A stretch of 34,210 nucleotides of DNA, taken from a bacterium. GTDB lineage: Bacteria; Actinomycetota; UBA4738; HRBIN12. The position numbers and the translations under genes were made by a program. The stretch is taken from positions 5,429 through 39,638 of the forward strand of contig JAHEXX010000006.1 of the NCBI GenBank assembly GCA_023251895.1. The letters run 5' to 3'. Under the pieces are notes generated by a model. That model was not told the origin of the DNA. It searched no databases and saw nothing but the letters and a program-made list of their open reading frames with translations. Of this stretch, positions 6,395-13,222 are shown piece by piece (position 1 is the first letter of the stretch; each line of letters begins with the position of its first letter).

Positions 6395-7594
6395 ATGCCT
6401 CAAGGACCCTCGTTCCTCGACCTCGGCGTGTCGCCGAAGGTCGTCGACACGCTCGCCAAGCGCGGCGTCACCACTCCGTTCCCGATCCAGTCCTTGGTAC
6501 TGAGGGACGCGTTGGCTGGCCACGACGTGCTGGCCAGGTCCCAGACCGGCTCGGGCAAGACGCTGGCCTTCGCCGTCCCCATCGTGGAGCGGCTGGATCC
6601 GGACGCCCCGACGCCGGCCGCGCTGGTGCTGGTCCCCACCCGGGAGCTCGCCGTGCAGGTGGCCGACGAGTTCGCCGACGTCGTCCGGGCTCGGGGACTC
6701 CGGGTCGCCGTGGCCTACGGCGGCGTGAGCATCCGCGAGCAGGGGAAGGGCGTGGGGAGAGCCCAGGTCCTGATCGCCACGCCGGGTCGGCTGGAGGATC
6801 TCGCGGAGCGGCGGCTGGTGAAGTTGGACGGCGTCCGCATCCTGATCCTCGACGAGGCCGACCGGATGCTGGACATGGGGTTCCAGCCGCAGGTCGACCG
6901 GATCGTCCGGCGGCTCCCGAAGGAGCGGCAGACCATGTTCTTCTCGGCCACCCTCGACGGCGACGTGGGTCGCATAGCGGCCGTCTACACGCGCCAGCCA
7001 CGCTTCTACGAGGTGGCGACCGACGGGAAGACCGTGGAGGAGGTCGCGCATCGGTTCATCCCCGTGCAGGCTCACGGCAAGGTCGAAGCACTCGTCGAGC
7101 TGCTCACGAAGGATCGAGAGCTCGCCCTCGTCTTCGTTCGTACGAAGCGCGGAGCCGATCGGCTGGTCAACAAGCTGAAGGCCAAGGGCGTCCGGGCCGA
7201 AGCCATGCATGGGGACATGACCCAGCCGGCTCGGGAGCGAGCGCTGAAGCGGTTCGAGTCGCACCGGGTCGACGTGTTGATCGCGACCGACGTGGCGGCC
7301 CGGGGTCTGGACCTGGAGAAGATCAGCCACGTGATCAACTTCGATCCACCGGAGGACGACAAGGGCTACGTTCACCGCGTGGGCCGCACCGCCCGGGCCG
7401 GCCGGAGCGGCGTCGGCGTCACGCTGGTCACGGCGGAGCAGCAGGGCGACGTGAGCCGGATCGCCGCGCGCCTGGACCTTCACCAGGAGTTCCAGGAGGA
7501 GGGGATGAAGCTCGCGCCGCCACGGGTCGTCTATTCGGGCTCGGCCCGCGGCCGCCGTTCGGGCCTGCGAAAACCGGCCCGGCGCAAGTTCTGA
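6395..7594 (+). CDS. DEAD-box ATP-dependent RNA helicase
   Basis: A 399-residue helicase that would unwind RNA duplexes with ATP in ribosome assembly, mRNA decay or cold adaptation. Motifs in order: Q motif region TPFPIQSLVL (27-36), Walker A SQTGSGKT (49-56), PTREL (81-85), TPGR (129-132), DEAD as LDEAD (152-156), SAT (184-186), LVFVRTKRGAD, ATDVAARGLD (297-306) and HRVGRTARAG (327-336). The C-terminus is only a short basic tail rich in Arg and Lys, with no DbpA or CsdA RNA-binding domain, so it is a minimal RhlE-like form. The ATG at 6395 is chosen because AAGGAG stands nine bases before it; the open frame continues upstream but shadows the hemolysin III gene. The stop lies one base from the convergent response regulator stop. 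Confidence 0.93.
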   Translation: MPQGPSFLDLGVSPKVVDTLAKRGVTTPFPIQSLVLRDALAGHDVLARSQTGSGKTLAFAVPIVERLDPDAPTPAALVLVPTRELAVQVADEFADVVRARGLRVAVAYGGVSIREQGKGVGRAQVLIATPGRLEDLAERRLVKLDGVRILILDEADRMLDMGFQPQVDRIVRRLPKERQTMFFSATLDGDVGRIAAVYTRQPRFYEVATDGKTVEEVAHRFIPVQAHGKVEALVELLTKDRELALVFVRTKRGADRLVNKLKAKGVRAEAMHGDMTQPARERALKRFESHRVDVLIATDVAARGLDLEKISHVINFDPPEDDKGYVHRVGRTARAGRSGVGVTLVTAEQQGDVSRIAARLDLHQEFQEEGMKLAPPRVVYSGSARGRRSGLRKPARRKF

Positions 7595-7595
7595 G

Positions 7596-8246
7596 CTAGC
7601 CGACCAGGCCGTTGCGGAGCGCGAACGACACGGCCTGCGCACGATCCTTCACTCCGAGCTTCCGGAGCACCCCGCGTACATGAGTCTTGACGGTGTCCTC
7701 GCTGATGAACAGGGCCCGGCCGATGTCCTTGTTCGCCAAGCCCTTCACCAGCTGGGTCAGCACCTCGCCCTCGCGTTTGGTCAGGCCGAGGTGCGCCCCG
7801 GGCCAGAAGTCGCCGGTCCGCGTGGACGCCGCCCGGAGCGCGATCTGCCCTCCGAGCGAGGGGTCCACCACCACCTCGCCGGCCATCACCGACTGAAGGA
7901 TCCGAACGATGTCCTCGGGCGAGGCCTTCTTGAGCAAGTAGCCGCGCGCCCCGGCGCGGAGCGCCTCGAACACGTACTGCTCGTCCTCGTACACGGTCAG
8001 GAACACGACGCATACGTCGGGGTATTCGTCGACGAGCTTCCTGCACACGTCGAGGCCGCTCGCGCCTTGGAGCCGAAGGTCCAGCAGGACGACATCGGGG
8101 GCGACCTCCTCGACCGCGGCTAGTGCGTCGGCCAGGCCCTCTGCCTCGCCGACGATCGCGACCTCCTCGATGCCGTCGAGCATGGCCCGCAAGCCCTCGC
8201 GGACGACTCGGTGATCATCGACGATCACGGTGCGGATCGGAGCCAT
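7596..8246 (-). CDS. NarL/LuxR-type response regulator
   Basis: A 216-residue transcription factor controlled by phosphorylation. The receiver domain starts TVIVDDHRVVREGLRAML, with phosphoryl-acceptor Asp56 in VVLLDLRL, Thr84 in FLTVYED and Lys106 in GYLLKKAS. The C-terminal DNA-binding domain is GerE/LuxR type: LTKREGEVLTQLVKGLANKD, SEDTVKTHVRGVLRKLGVKDR. Its ATG overlaps the stop of the histidine kinase by one base (TGATG), so the two are translated as a pair and are almost certainly cognate partners. The target genes cannot be told; the closest candidates are the divergent DUF1326/DUF2182 cluster beyond the kinase and the pair itself. Confidence 0.93.
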   Translation of the reverse strand: MAPIRTVIVDDHRVVREGLRAMLDGIEEVAIVGEAEGLADALAAVEEVAPDVVLLDLRLQGASGLDVCRKLVDEYPDVCVVFLTVYEDEQYVFEALRAGARGYLLKKASPEDIVRILQSVMAGEVVVDPSLGGQIALRAASTRTGDFWPGAHLGLTKREGEVLTQLVKGLANKDIGRALFISEDTVKTHVRGVLRKLGVKDRAQAVSFALRNGLVG

Positions 8247-9448
8247 CAGGCGGCCTCCTCGGGGCTGCGGGGGGCGGCGGGGACGCGAACCTCGAGGAGG
8301 GTGCCGTGGCCCGGCGCGCTGCGAACGGTGATCTTGCCGCCCAGCAGCGACGCCCGCTCGGAGATACCGAGCAGCCCGAACGTCGTCTCCCCGCGCGGAG
8401 CGTCGGGCTCGAAGCCGTGGCCATCGTCGGAGACCCGCATCAGCACCTCACCGTCGTCGCGCTGCAGTGCCACCTCGACGCTCGCCGCGCCAGCGTGCTT
8501 GCGCACGTTGTTCAGAGCTTCCTGCGCGATGCGGTAGAGGGCCACCTCGTGGTGCGGCGGCAGCGTGATCGAGTCGTCCACCGCGAGGGCCACGGTGACG
8601 CCCTCGCCGAGGGCTCGAGGAGCCAGGGCTCGGATCGACGGACCGAGCCCCAGGTCGTCGAGCATCGTGGGCCGCAGATCGTGGATGGCCACCCGGGCCT
8701 CGGCCAGGGCAGCGTCGACCATCTGCTCAGCCGCCACGAGCTCGCGCATCGCGCGCTGTGGATCCGAGGGGAGGTTGCGTCGGCTGGCCTGGAGCCGATA
8801 CCAGGCCGAGATCAGCTGCTGGGTCACTCCGTCGTGGATCTCGGTGGCCAGTCGGCGGCGTTCGTCCTCCTGGGCTTCGATGATCCGGCGGACCAGGTCC
8901 TCCAGCGCGAGTTCCTTCTCCTCGAGGGCCCGGTACAGGTTGGCGTGCTCGATGGCCGCGGCCACCAACGAGGACGTGCTCCGCAGGAACTCCACGTCCC
9001 GGTCGGAGAAGTCCCGCCGCTCTCGGACGTGCACGTTGAACACGCCGACCAGCGAACCGGAGCGGGAGATCAGCGGCACGGACAGCAGCGAGGTGAACTC
9101 CTCACCTCGGAGCTCGGGGATGTACTTGTACCGGGGGTCCTGCATCTTTCCCTCGGGGATGATCACGACCTCCCCGCGCTCGGCCACCCATCCGGCCACC
9201 CCTTCGCCCGGGCGGAGCTCCACGGTGCCCACCACGTCCTCGAAGCCCGCGGAGGCCGCCCTGAGCGCGAGGAGCTCGCGCTCCCGGTCCCACAGGTGGA
9301 GGAAGCAGGCGTCGCCCCGGGTGGCCTCGATGATCAGGCGGATGGTCTCGGACAGCACGACGTCCAGATCCAGACTGGACGAGAGGGTCTCGATGACCCG
9401 ATGGAGGAGCCGGTTCTCGGCCGTCGCGTCGTGCGGGGCGAATACCAT
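8246..9448 (-). CDS. GAF-domain sensor histidine kinase (HisKA_3 type)
   Basis: A 400-residue cytosolic kinase without membrane segments. A GAF domain covers about residues 15-170 (SLDLDVVLSETIRLII, RPGEGVAGWVAERGE, LLSVPLISRSGSLVGVFNVH). A short coiled stretch follows, then the HisKA_3 dimerisation helix EDERRRLATEIHDGVTQQ with phospho-acceptor His205. The HATPase domain shows an N box at YRIAQEALNNVRKHAG (305-320), VSDDGHGFEP (339-348) and FGLLGISERASLLGGKI. The GAF domain has one cysteine (Cys48) and no evident heme-binding or iron-sulfur cluster motif, so the signal is unknown. The ATG at 9448 is preferred over an earlier in-frame ATG at 9535 because TACAAT lies five bases before it and homology begins soon after. 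It pairs with the adjacent NarL-type regulator. Confidence 0.92.
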   Translation of the reverse strand: MVFAPHDATAENRLLHRVIETLSSSLDLDVVLSETIRLIIEATRGDACFLHLWDRERELLALRAASAGFEDVVGTVELRPGEGVAGWVAERGEVVIIPEGKMQDPRYKYIPELRGEEFTSLLSVPLISRSGSLVGVFNVHVRERRDFSDRDVEFLRSTSSLVAAAIEHANLYRALEEKELALEDLVRRIIEAQEDERRRLATEIHDGVTQQLISAWYRLQASRRNLPSDPQRAMRELVAAEQMVDAALAEARVAIHDLRPTMLDDLGLGPSIRALAPRALGEGVTVALAVDDSITLPPHHEVALYRIAQEALNNVRKHAGAASVEVALQRDDGEVLMRVSDDGHGFEPDAPRGETTFGLLGISERASLLGGKITVRSAPGHGTLLEVRVPAAPRSPEEAA

Positions 9449-9459
9449 GCCCGATTGTA
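9449..9459 (-). promoter_or_regulatory. -10 box of a probable leaderless transcript for the histidine kinase operon
   Basis: On the minus strand TACAAT occupies 9459-9454 and is separated by five bases (CGGGC) from the ATG at 9448. There is no Shine-Dalgarno sequence. It is the best TATAAT match among the leaderless-type starts in the window. Confidence 0.55.
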
Positions 9460-9490
9460 GCCAGCCCGACGTCACGACCCCCCCGCCGGT

Positions 9491-9520
9491 TTGACCGTTG
9501 ATCGCGAGCTGCCTGAGAAT
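9491..9520 (+). promoter_or_regulatory. Sigma70-type promoter candidate for the DUF1326/DUF2182 operon
   Basis: TTGACC (9491-9496) and GAGAAT (9515-9520) are separated by 18 bases, giving a predicted start near 9527 and a leader of about 70 bases with GAAGGAGGG before the ATG at 9600. It diverges from the histidine kinase promoter about 40 bases away. Confidence 0.45.
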
Positions 9521-9599
9521 GGAGCGCGATCGCAACCGGTCGTGCCCGCGCAGGATGGCGTTCGGCGACTAGCGCCGCCGCTGGAAGAAGGAGGGAACG

Positions 9600-10202
9600 A
9601 TGGCTTGGAAGCTCAAGGGCCGATACGTGACCGCGTGCTCGTGCACGAACGTCTGCCCGTGCTCGACGGCGAGCGCACCGCCCGACAATCCCGACGGCAC
9701 GACGAACTGTTGGGGCGCGGGTGTGTTCGACGTGCGCGAAGGGAACCTCGACGGCATGGACCTCTCCGGTGCCCGGGTAGGCCTCAAGGTCCACTTCCCC
9801 GAAGTCGTCTCGAACGGGAAATGGCAGATCGCCCTCGTGCTCGACGAGTCGGCGCCCGACGACCATGCGAAGGCGTTCGAGCAGATCTTCTCCGGGCAGC
9901 TCGGGGGACCGTTCGGCGACATGGCAGCGCTCGTGTCGGAATTCACCGTCGAGCGTGCCGCGCTCTCCTACGCGGACTCTGGGGTCGCCCTGGGGGACGG
10001 GTCGTTCGCGTACGAGCCGCTCCGGGGGCAGGACGGGAGCCCGACCACGATGAGCAATGCGGTCTTCGGGTTCGCGCCGGTGTTCGAGATCGGGACGGCG
10101 GCCGGCAAGCTCGAGGTGTTCGGTCACTCGTGGGACGCCTCCTATGGCGAGGCTGCCGATTTCGAGTATTCGAGCGAGATCCACGAGTCCATCCGGGCGT
10201 AG
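9600..10202 (+). CDS. DUF1326 family protein with a CxCx3CxC motif
   Basis: A 200-residue soluble protein of the DUF1326 family, with no known reaction. The N-terminus has LKGRYVTACSCTNVCPC, four cysteines at 13, 15, 19 and 21 in the pattern CxCx3CxC, a plausible metal site. The remainder matches the family in length and pattern (LSGARVGLKVHFPE, GKWQIALVLDESAP, AFEQIFSGQLGGPFGDMAAL, GHSWDASYGEAADFEYSS). A very strong Shine-Dalgarno, GAAGGAGGG, precedes the ATG. A second DUF1326 gene lies two genes downstream, with a DUF2182 membrane protein between. The grouping suggests one pathway, possibly handling a metal such as copper, but that is inference. Confidence 0.82.
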   Translation: MAWKLKGRYVTACSCTNVCPCSTASAPPDNPDGTTNCWGAGVFDVREGNLDGMDLSGARVGLKVHFPEVVSNGKWQIALVLDESAPDDHAKAFEQIFSGQLGGPFGDMAALVSEFTVERAALSYADSGVALGDGSFAYEPLRGQDGSPTTMSNAVFGFAPVFEIGTAAGKLEVFGHSWDASYGEAADFEYSSEIHESIRA

Positions 10203-10225
10203 CCCGGCCGACCCGAACGGGATGT

Positions 10226-11056
10226 ATGGCTGAAACGAGGTCTGACTCGTCGCGCCCCGCCCCGACCCTGCCGGCCCGGCAGATGGTCCCCGCGTGGGCC
10301 GCTCTCGTGCTGCTGGCCGTCTTGGCCTGGGTCGTCACCGTCGCCCAGGCGCGGGGGATGGGCGTCGGGCCGGGGACGATGGGCCTCAGCCTGCCCCTGT
10401 TCCTGGCCATGTGGGTCGTGATGATGGCCGCGATGATGTTCCCGTCGGTCGCCCCGATCGCGATCCTCTGGTCCAAGGTCATCCGCGGGAAGAGCAACGG
10501 GTTGGAGCGAACGTTCCGGATGGCCTCGTTCGTTGCCGGTTACCTCATCGCGTGGGCTGGGTACGGACTGCTGGCCTTCGCCGCGCTGCTCGGAACCGAA
10601 CAGTTGGTGGACGCGTCCCCGGAGGCCGCGAAGTGGCTGGGCGTCGGGATCTTCGGAGTGGGCGGCCTGTATCAGCTCACGCCGATGAAGGACGTCTGCC
10701 TTCGCCACTGTCGTTCGCCGATGATGGCGCTCATGCATTACGGCAACTTCAAGGGACGGTTCCGAGACCTTCGGGTTGGGACCCACCACGGGCTGTACTG
10801 CGTTGGGTGCTGCTGGGGGCTCATGCTGGTGTTGGTGGCCGTGGGCGTGATGAACGTCGCGGCCATGGCGATCCTGGCGGCCGTGATCTTGCTAGAGAAG
10901 CTGTGGCGCCGGGGACCGTTGCTGGCTCGGGTCGTCGGTGTGGCGTTCTTGACGATCGCGGTGATCGCTGTGTTCTTCCCGTCGATCCTGCCGGGGCTTC
11001 ATGCAGCGGGGGGCATGGCGGCCGGGGGCGGCATGGCCGGCTCGAGCGGGATGTGA
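10226..11056 (+). CDS. DUF2182 family integral membrane protein, putative metal-binding
   Basis: A 276-residue membrane protein with about six to seven transmembrane segments. Family signatures are MWVVMMAAMMFPSVAPIAI (62-80), YQLTPMKDVCLRHCRSP (149-165) and GTHHGLYCVGCCWGLM (185-200), followed by GVMNVAAMAILAAVILLEK. Cys158, His161, Cys162, His187, His188, Cys192, Cys195 and Cys196 cluster as a likely metal site. The C-terminal tail is glycine- and methionine-rich (GGMAAGGGMAGSSGM), as seen in copper-handling proteins, though this is only suggestive. The ATG at 10226 gives an N-terminal cytosolic stretch before the first segment. Its stop shares one base with the next DUF1326 start (TGATG), so translation is coupled. 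The biochemical function is not known. Confidence 0.82.
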   Translation: MAETRSDSSRPAPTLPARQMVPAWAALVLLAVLAWVVTVAQARGMGVGPGTMGLSLPLFLAMWVVMMAAMMFPSVAPIAILWSKVIRGKSNGLERTFRMASFVAGYLIAWAGYGLLAFAALLGTEQLVDASPEAAKWLGVGIFGVGGLYQLTPMKDVCLRHCRSPMMALMHYGNFKGRFRDLRVGTHHGLYCVGCCWGLMLVLVAVGVMNVAAMAILAAVILLEKLWRRGPLLARVVGVAFLTIAVIAVFFPSILPGLHAAGGMAAGGGMAGSSGM

Positions 11057-11688
11057 TGGCGACGACGCGCGTCGTCCCACCGTGGCAGATGAAGGGCGTC
11101 ATGGTCGGCGCCTGCAACTGCGATTGGGGCTGCCCATGCAACTTCCAGGCGCCTCCGACGTACGGCTACTGCGACGGTTTCTACTGCGTGTACGTGGAGG
11201 ACGGGGGCTACGGAGACATCTCCCTCGACGGGGTGAAGTTCCTGTGGGGTGGCCACGCTCCCGGCGCGATCCACGAGGGCGGGGGGACGTCGATCTTGGT
11301 CATGGACGAGGGCACGACCCCCCAGCAGCTCGAGGCGATCGACACCCTTCGCCGGGGGGACGGAGTCGGCTCACCGTTCGACGAGTTCGCCTCGGTGAAC
11401 GAGGTCTGGTACGAGCCGTTCCTCGCCCCCATAGAGATGGAGCTGAATGGCATCAGGTCCAAGGTGCGGGTGGGCGGCGGGTCGATCTACGAGCTCGAGA
11501 TCGATCGGGTGAAGAACCCCGTCACCGGGGAGGACGAGATTACGATCCTCGATCATCCCACCGGGTTCACGTCGACGAGGGCCGAGCTTGGGATGTCCAC
11601 CGTGGCTCGCTTCGCCGGCGAGCACGCGACGTACGACCACACCGGTAAGTACGCTGAGTACGCCGAGTTCTCCTACGCGGGGCCCTGA
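11056..11688 (+). CDS. DUF1326 family protein, second copy, CxCx3CxC motif
   Basis: A 210-residue DUF1326 protein. The N-terminus is MKGVMVGACNCDWGCPCNF, with Cys20, Cys22, Cys26 and Cys28 in the same CxCx3CxC pattern as the first copy, plus Cys39 and Cys44 in the next 20 residues. Later parts (GGTSILVMDEGTTPQQLEAI, GSPFDEFASVNEVWYEPFLA, YAEYAEFSY) follow the family. The ATG overlaps the stop of the DUF2182 gene by one base. The two DUF1326 copies differ strongly outside the cysteine motif, so this is not a recent duplication. They may form a heteromer around the membrane protein. Function unknown. Confidence 0.82.
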   Translation: MATTRVVPPWQMKGVMVGACNCDWGCPCNFQAPPTYGYCDGFYCVYVEDGGYGDISLDGVKFLWGGHAPGAIHEGGGTSILVMDEGTTPQQLEAIDTLRRGDGVGSPFDEFASVNEVWYEPFLAPIEMELNGIRSKVRVGGGSIYELEIDRVKNPVTGEDEITILDHPTGFTSTRAELGMSTVARFAGEHATYDHTGKYAEYAEFSYAGP

Positions 11689-11691
11689 ACG

Positions 11692-11940
11692 ATGGTGGAA
11701 TCGGTCGCATGGAGCACGCCGGGGGAAGCCGCCCGGCTGTGGTTCGCGCGCAGTACCTTGCGGAAGACCCTGAAGATCGCGGCCGTGGTCGGGACGCTGC
11801 TATCGATCATCAACCAGGGATCGGTGATCTTGGGGGGGGACGCGACCACGGCGACGTGGGTGCGGGTGGGGCTCAACTACGTCGTTCCCTTCTGCGTCTC
11901 CAGCCTGGGCTTCCTGTCGGCCACCCGCCGCCGAACATGA
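11692..11940 (+). CDS. nrtS: NrtS-type small membrane protein (nitrate/nitrite transporter family)
   Basis: An 82-residue protein with two hydrophobic segments around TLKIAAVVGTLLSIINQGS and VGLNYVVPFCVSSLGFLSA. The arrangement, with INQG between the segments and NYxVPFCVS in the second, is that of the NrtS family, small proteins linked to nitrate and nitrite transport in bacteria, first characterised in cyanobacteria. It starts three bases after the DUF1326 stop with no clear Shine-Dalgarno, so coupling to the upstream gene is likely. No nitrate reductase or regulator is in the window, so whether nitrate is the substrate here is unproven; linkage with cysteine-rich DUF1326/DUF2182 genes may point to another anion or metal compound. 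Confidence 0.72.
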   Translation: MVESVAWSTPGEAARLWFARSTLRKTLKIAAVVGTLLSIINQGSVILGGDATTATWVRVGLNYVVPFCVSSLGFLSATRRRT

Positions 11941-11957
11941 CCGTCTCCGGAAACGGG

Positions 11958-11969
11958 TACAGTGGTCCT
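11958..11969 (+). promoter_or_regulatory. -10 box of a probable leaderless transcript for the small gene at 11970
   Basis: TACAGT at 11958-11963 is followed by exactly six bases and then GTG at 11970. No Shine-Dalgarno sequence is present. Confidence 0.5.
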
Positions 11970-12164
11970 GTGACACGGTCCAATGTCTACCGAACCGCCG
12001 GAGGCACGATCCTGCGGATCAGCGAGTCCGAGGACGGCGCCCTCAAGGTGGAGCGCCTGCAGGGGGAAGAGTGGATCGCCGGCCGGGTCGGGATGGCGGG
12101 GTTGCGCCGCGCTTCGACAACCACCCGGCTCAGTGCCTCCGAGGTGCGGTCGCTCCCGGCCTGA
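11970..12164 (+). CDS. Small hypothetical protein, leaderless GTG start
   Basis: A predicted 64-residue soluble protein with no family I recognise. It opens with TRSNVYRTAGGTILRISESE and contains KVERLQGEEWIAG, patterns of short beta strands, then an Arg/Ser/Thr-rich tail. The open frame extends back to 11709 inside nrtS in another phase, so only the part after the nrtS stop is taken. The GTG at 11970 is chosen because TACAGT lies exactly six bases upstream, the leaderless geometry seen elsewhere here. It may be a real small gene, but there is no homology evidence. Confidence 0.45.
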   Translation: MTRSNVYRTAGGTILRISESEDGALKVERLQGEEWIAGRVGMAGLRRASTTTRLSASEVRSLPA

Positions 12165-12190
12165 GGCAGCCACACCGCGGCCGGGGCAGC

Positions 12191-12207
12191 ATCACCCCGG
12201 GGGTGAT
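12191..12207. other. 17-base perfect palindrome between convergent genes
   Basis: ATCACCCC (12191-12198), a central G (12199) and GGGGTGAT (12200-12207) form a perfect palindrome. It sits between the stops of the plus-strand small gene and the minus-strand lipoprotein gene. It could act as a bidirectional terminator stem or bind a dimeric protein. No T-tract follows on either side. Confidence 0.4.
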
Positions 12208-12254
12208 TCGCTTTCCTCGCGGGATGAGCGATGAACCGGCGGAGCCCAGCCCGT

Positions 12255-13100
12255 TCAGCAACCGTGCTCGTCGGGCAGGAGCGGGCGGAACAGGAGCCCG
12301 TAGGAGCGGCCTTCGCTGGTCCACGGCGTCAACTCATTCGCCGACCGGACGTCGGGGAGTAGGGTGGCCAGTTCGTCTCCCCCCACGACGCCGCATCGGG
12401 TGTCGGGAAGGTTCGCGACGGCTTGTCCGAAGTCGGCCAGCGGCGTCGTGAGGGGCCAGGCCACCTCGCGCTCCGAGAGGGTCGGGTCGCCCGTGTAGGG
12501 GCGGACGTACACGCGTAACTCGGTGAACGCGTACTGGCCGTCCTGGCCGACCGAGCCTTCCGGCAGCCAACTCCGCAAGTCGCCCAGCTTTGCCTGGAAC
12601 CGGGCAAGCTTCGCGCGGGCCCCGGTGTCGACGCCGGGGCAGTCGCTCTGGCCCTCGGACAGGGCATAGGCGGAGACGACATGGTGCTCGGCCTCAGCGT
12701 TCAGCGTGAACGTCGTGGTGCCTACGTCCGCGATGCACGGGAAGTCGTAGTGGCGGTTCGGACCGAACAGCCCGGCGCCGCGGGTCGCTTCGAGGATGGC
12801 CTGGACGCCCTCCTCCGAGATGGGTGTTGCGATCAGGGCGGGTAGCGCGGGCCCTGGGTAGATCTCCATCTGGGGTCCCTGCGTGATCAGCGTCCCGTCG
12901 CCGAACAGCGAGAACCTCGGTATCTGCCGCAGCGAGTAGTCCGGCGCGATGAAGCCGCCTCCCACATCGACCCGCAGCACGAGTTGGTGCGCACCTGTTG
13001 GGTGATCGATCCCGCCATTCCCAGGCCCCGTCGTCCTGCCGCACGCGCCGGCGAGCAGCGCGATGGCGGCGAGCAGTGGCGTCCACGTGCGTGCCTTCAT
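12255..13100 (-). CDS. Predicted lipoprotein of unknown function
   Basis: A 281-residue exported protein. The N-terminus MKARTWTPLLAAIALLAGAC is a lipoprotein signal peptide with lipobox LAGAC, so the mature protein should be lipid-anchored at Cys20. The mature part has VLRVDVGGGFIAPDYSLRQI, PRFSLFGDGTLITQGPQ, ISEEGVQAILEATRGAGLFG and TTTFTLNAEAEHHVVSAYAL. This resembles uncharacterised actinobacterial secreted proteins with a beta-rich fold, but I do not know a named family. The ATG at 13100 is chosen over an upstream in-frame ATG because AGGAGG lies nine bases before it and the signal peptide starts there. It is a single-gene unit, convergent with the small gene at 11970. Confidence 0.72.
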   Translation of the reverse strand: MKARTWTPLLAAIALLAGACGRTTGPGNGGIDHPTGAHQLVLRVDVGGGFIAPDYSLRQIPRFSLFGDGTLITQGPQMEIYPGPALPALIATPISEEGVQAILEATRGAGLFGPNRHYDFPCIADVGTTTFTLNAEAEHHVVSAYALSEGQSDCPGVDTGARAKLARFQAKLGDLRSWLPEGSVGQDGQYAFTELRVYVRPYTGDPTLSEREVAWPLTTPLADFGQAVANLPDTRCGVVGGDELATLLPDVRSANELTPWTSEGRSYGLLFRPLLPDEHGC

Positions 13101-13209
13101 CGGCCCGACCTCCTGGTCATCAGGGTAGTGTTGAGCCGGCGGTTGGACGCCCTCGATGGCCGCCGGGGTTCCAGGGAACGGCAAGCGACCCGCCCCCGCC
13201 GCCCTGCAG

Positions 13210-13222
13210 TACGCTCCGATCC
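13210..13222 (+). promoter_or_regulatory. -10 box of a probable leaderless transcript for tdh-kbl
   Basis: TACGCT at 13210-13215 is followed by seven bases and then GTG at 13223. No Shine-Dalgarno sequence is visible before either this GTG or the in-frame ATG at 13235. Confidence 0.45.
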
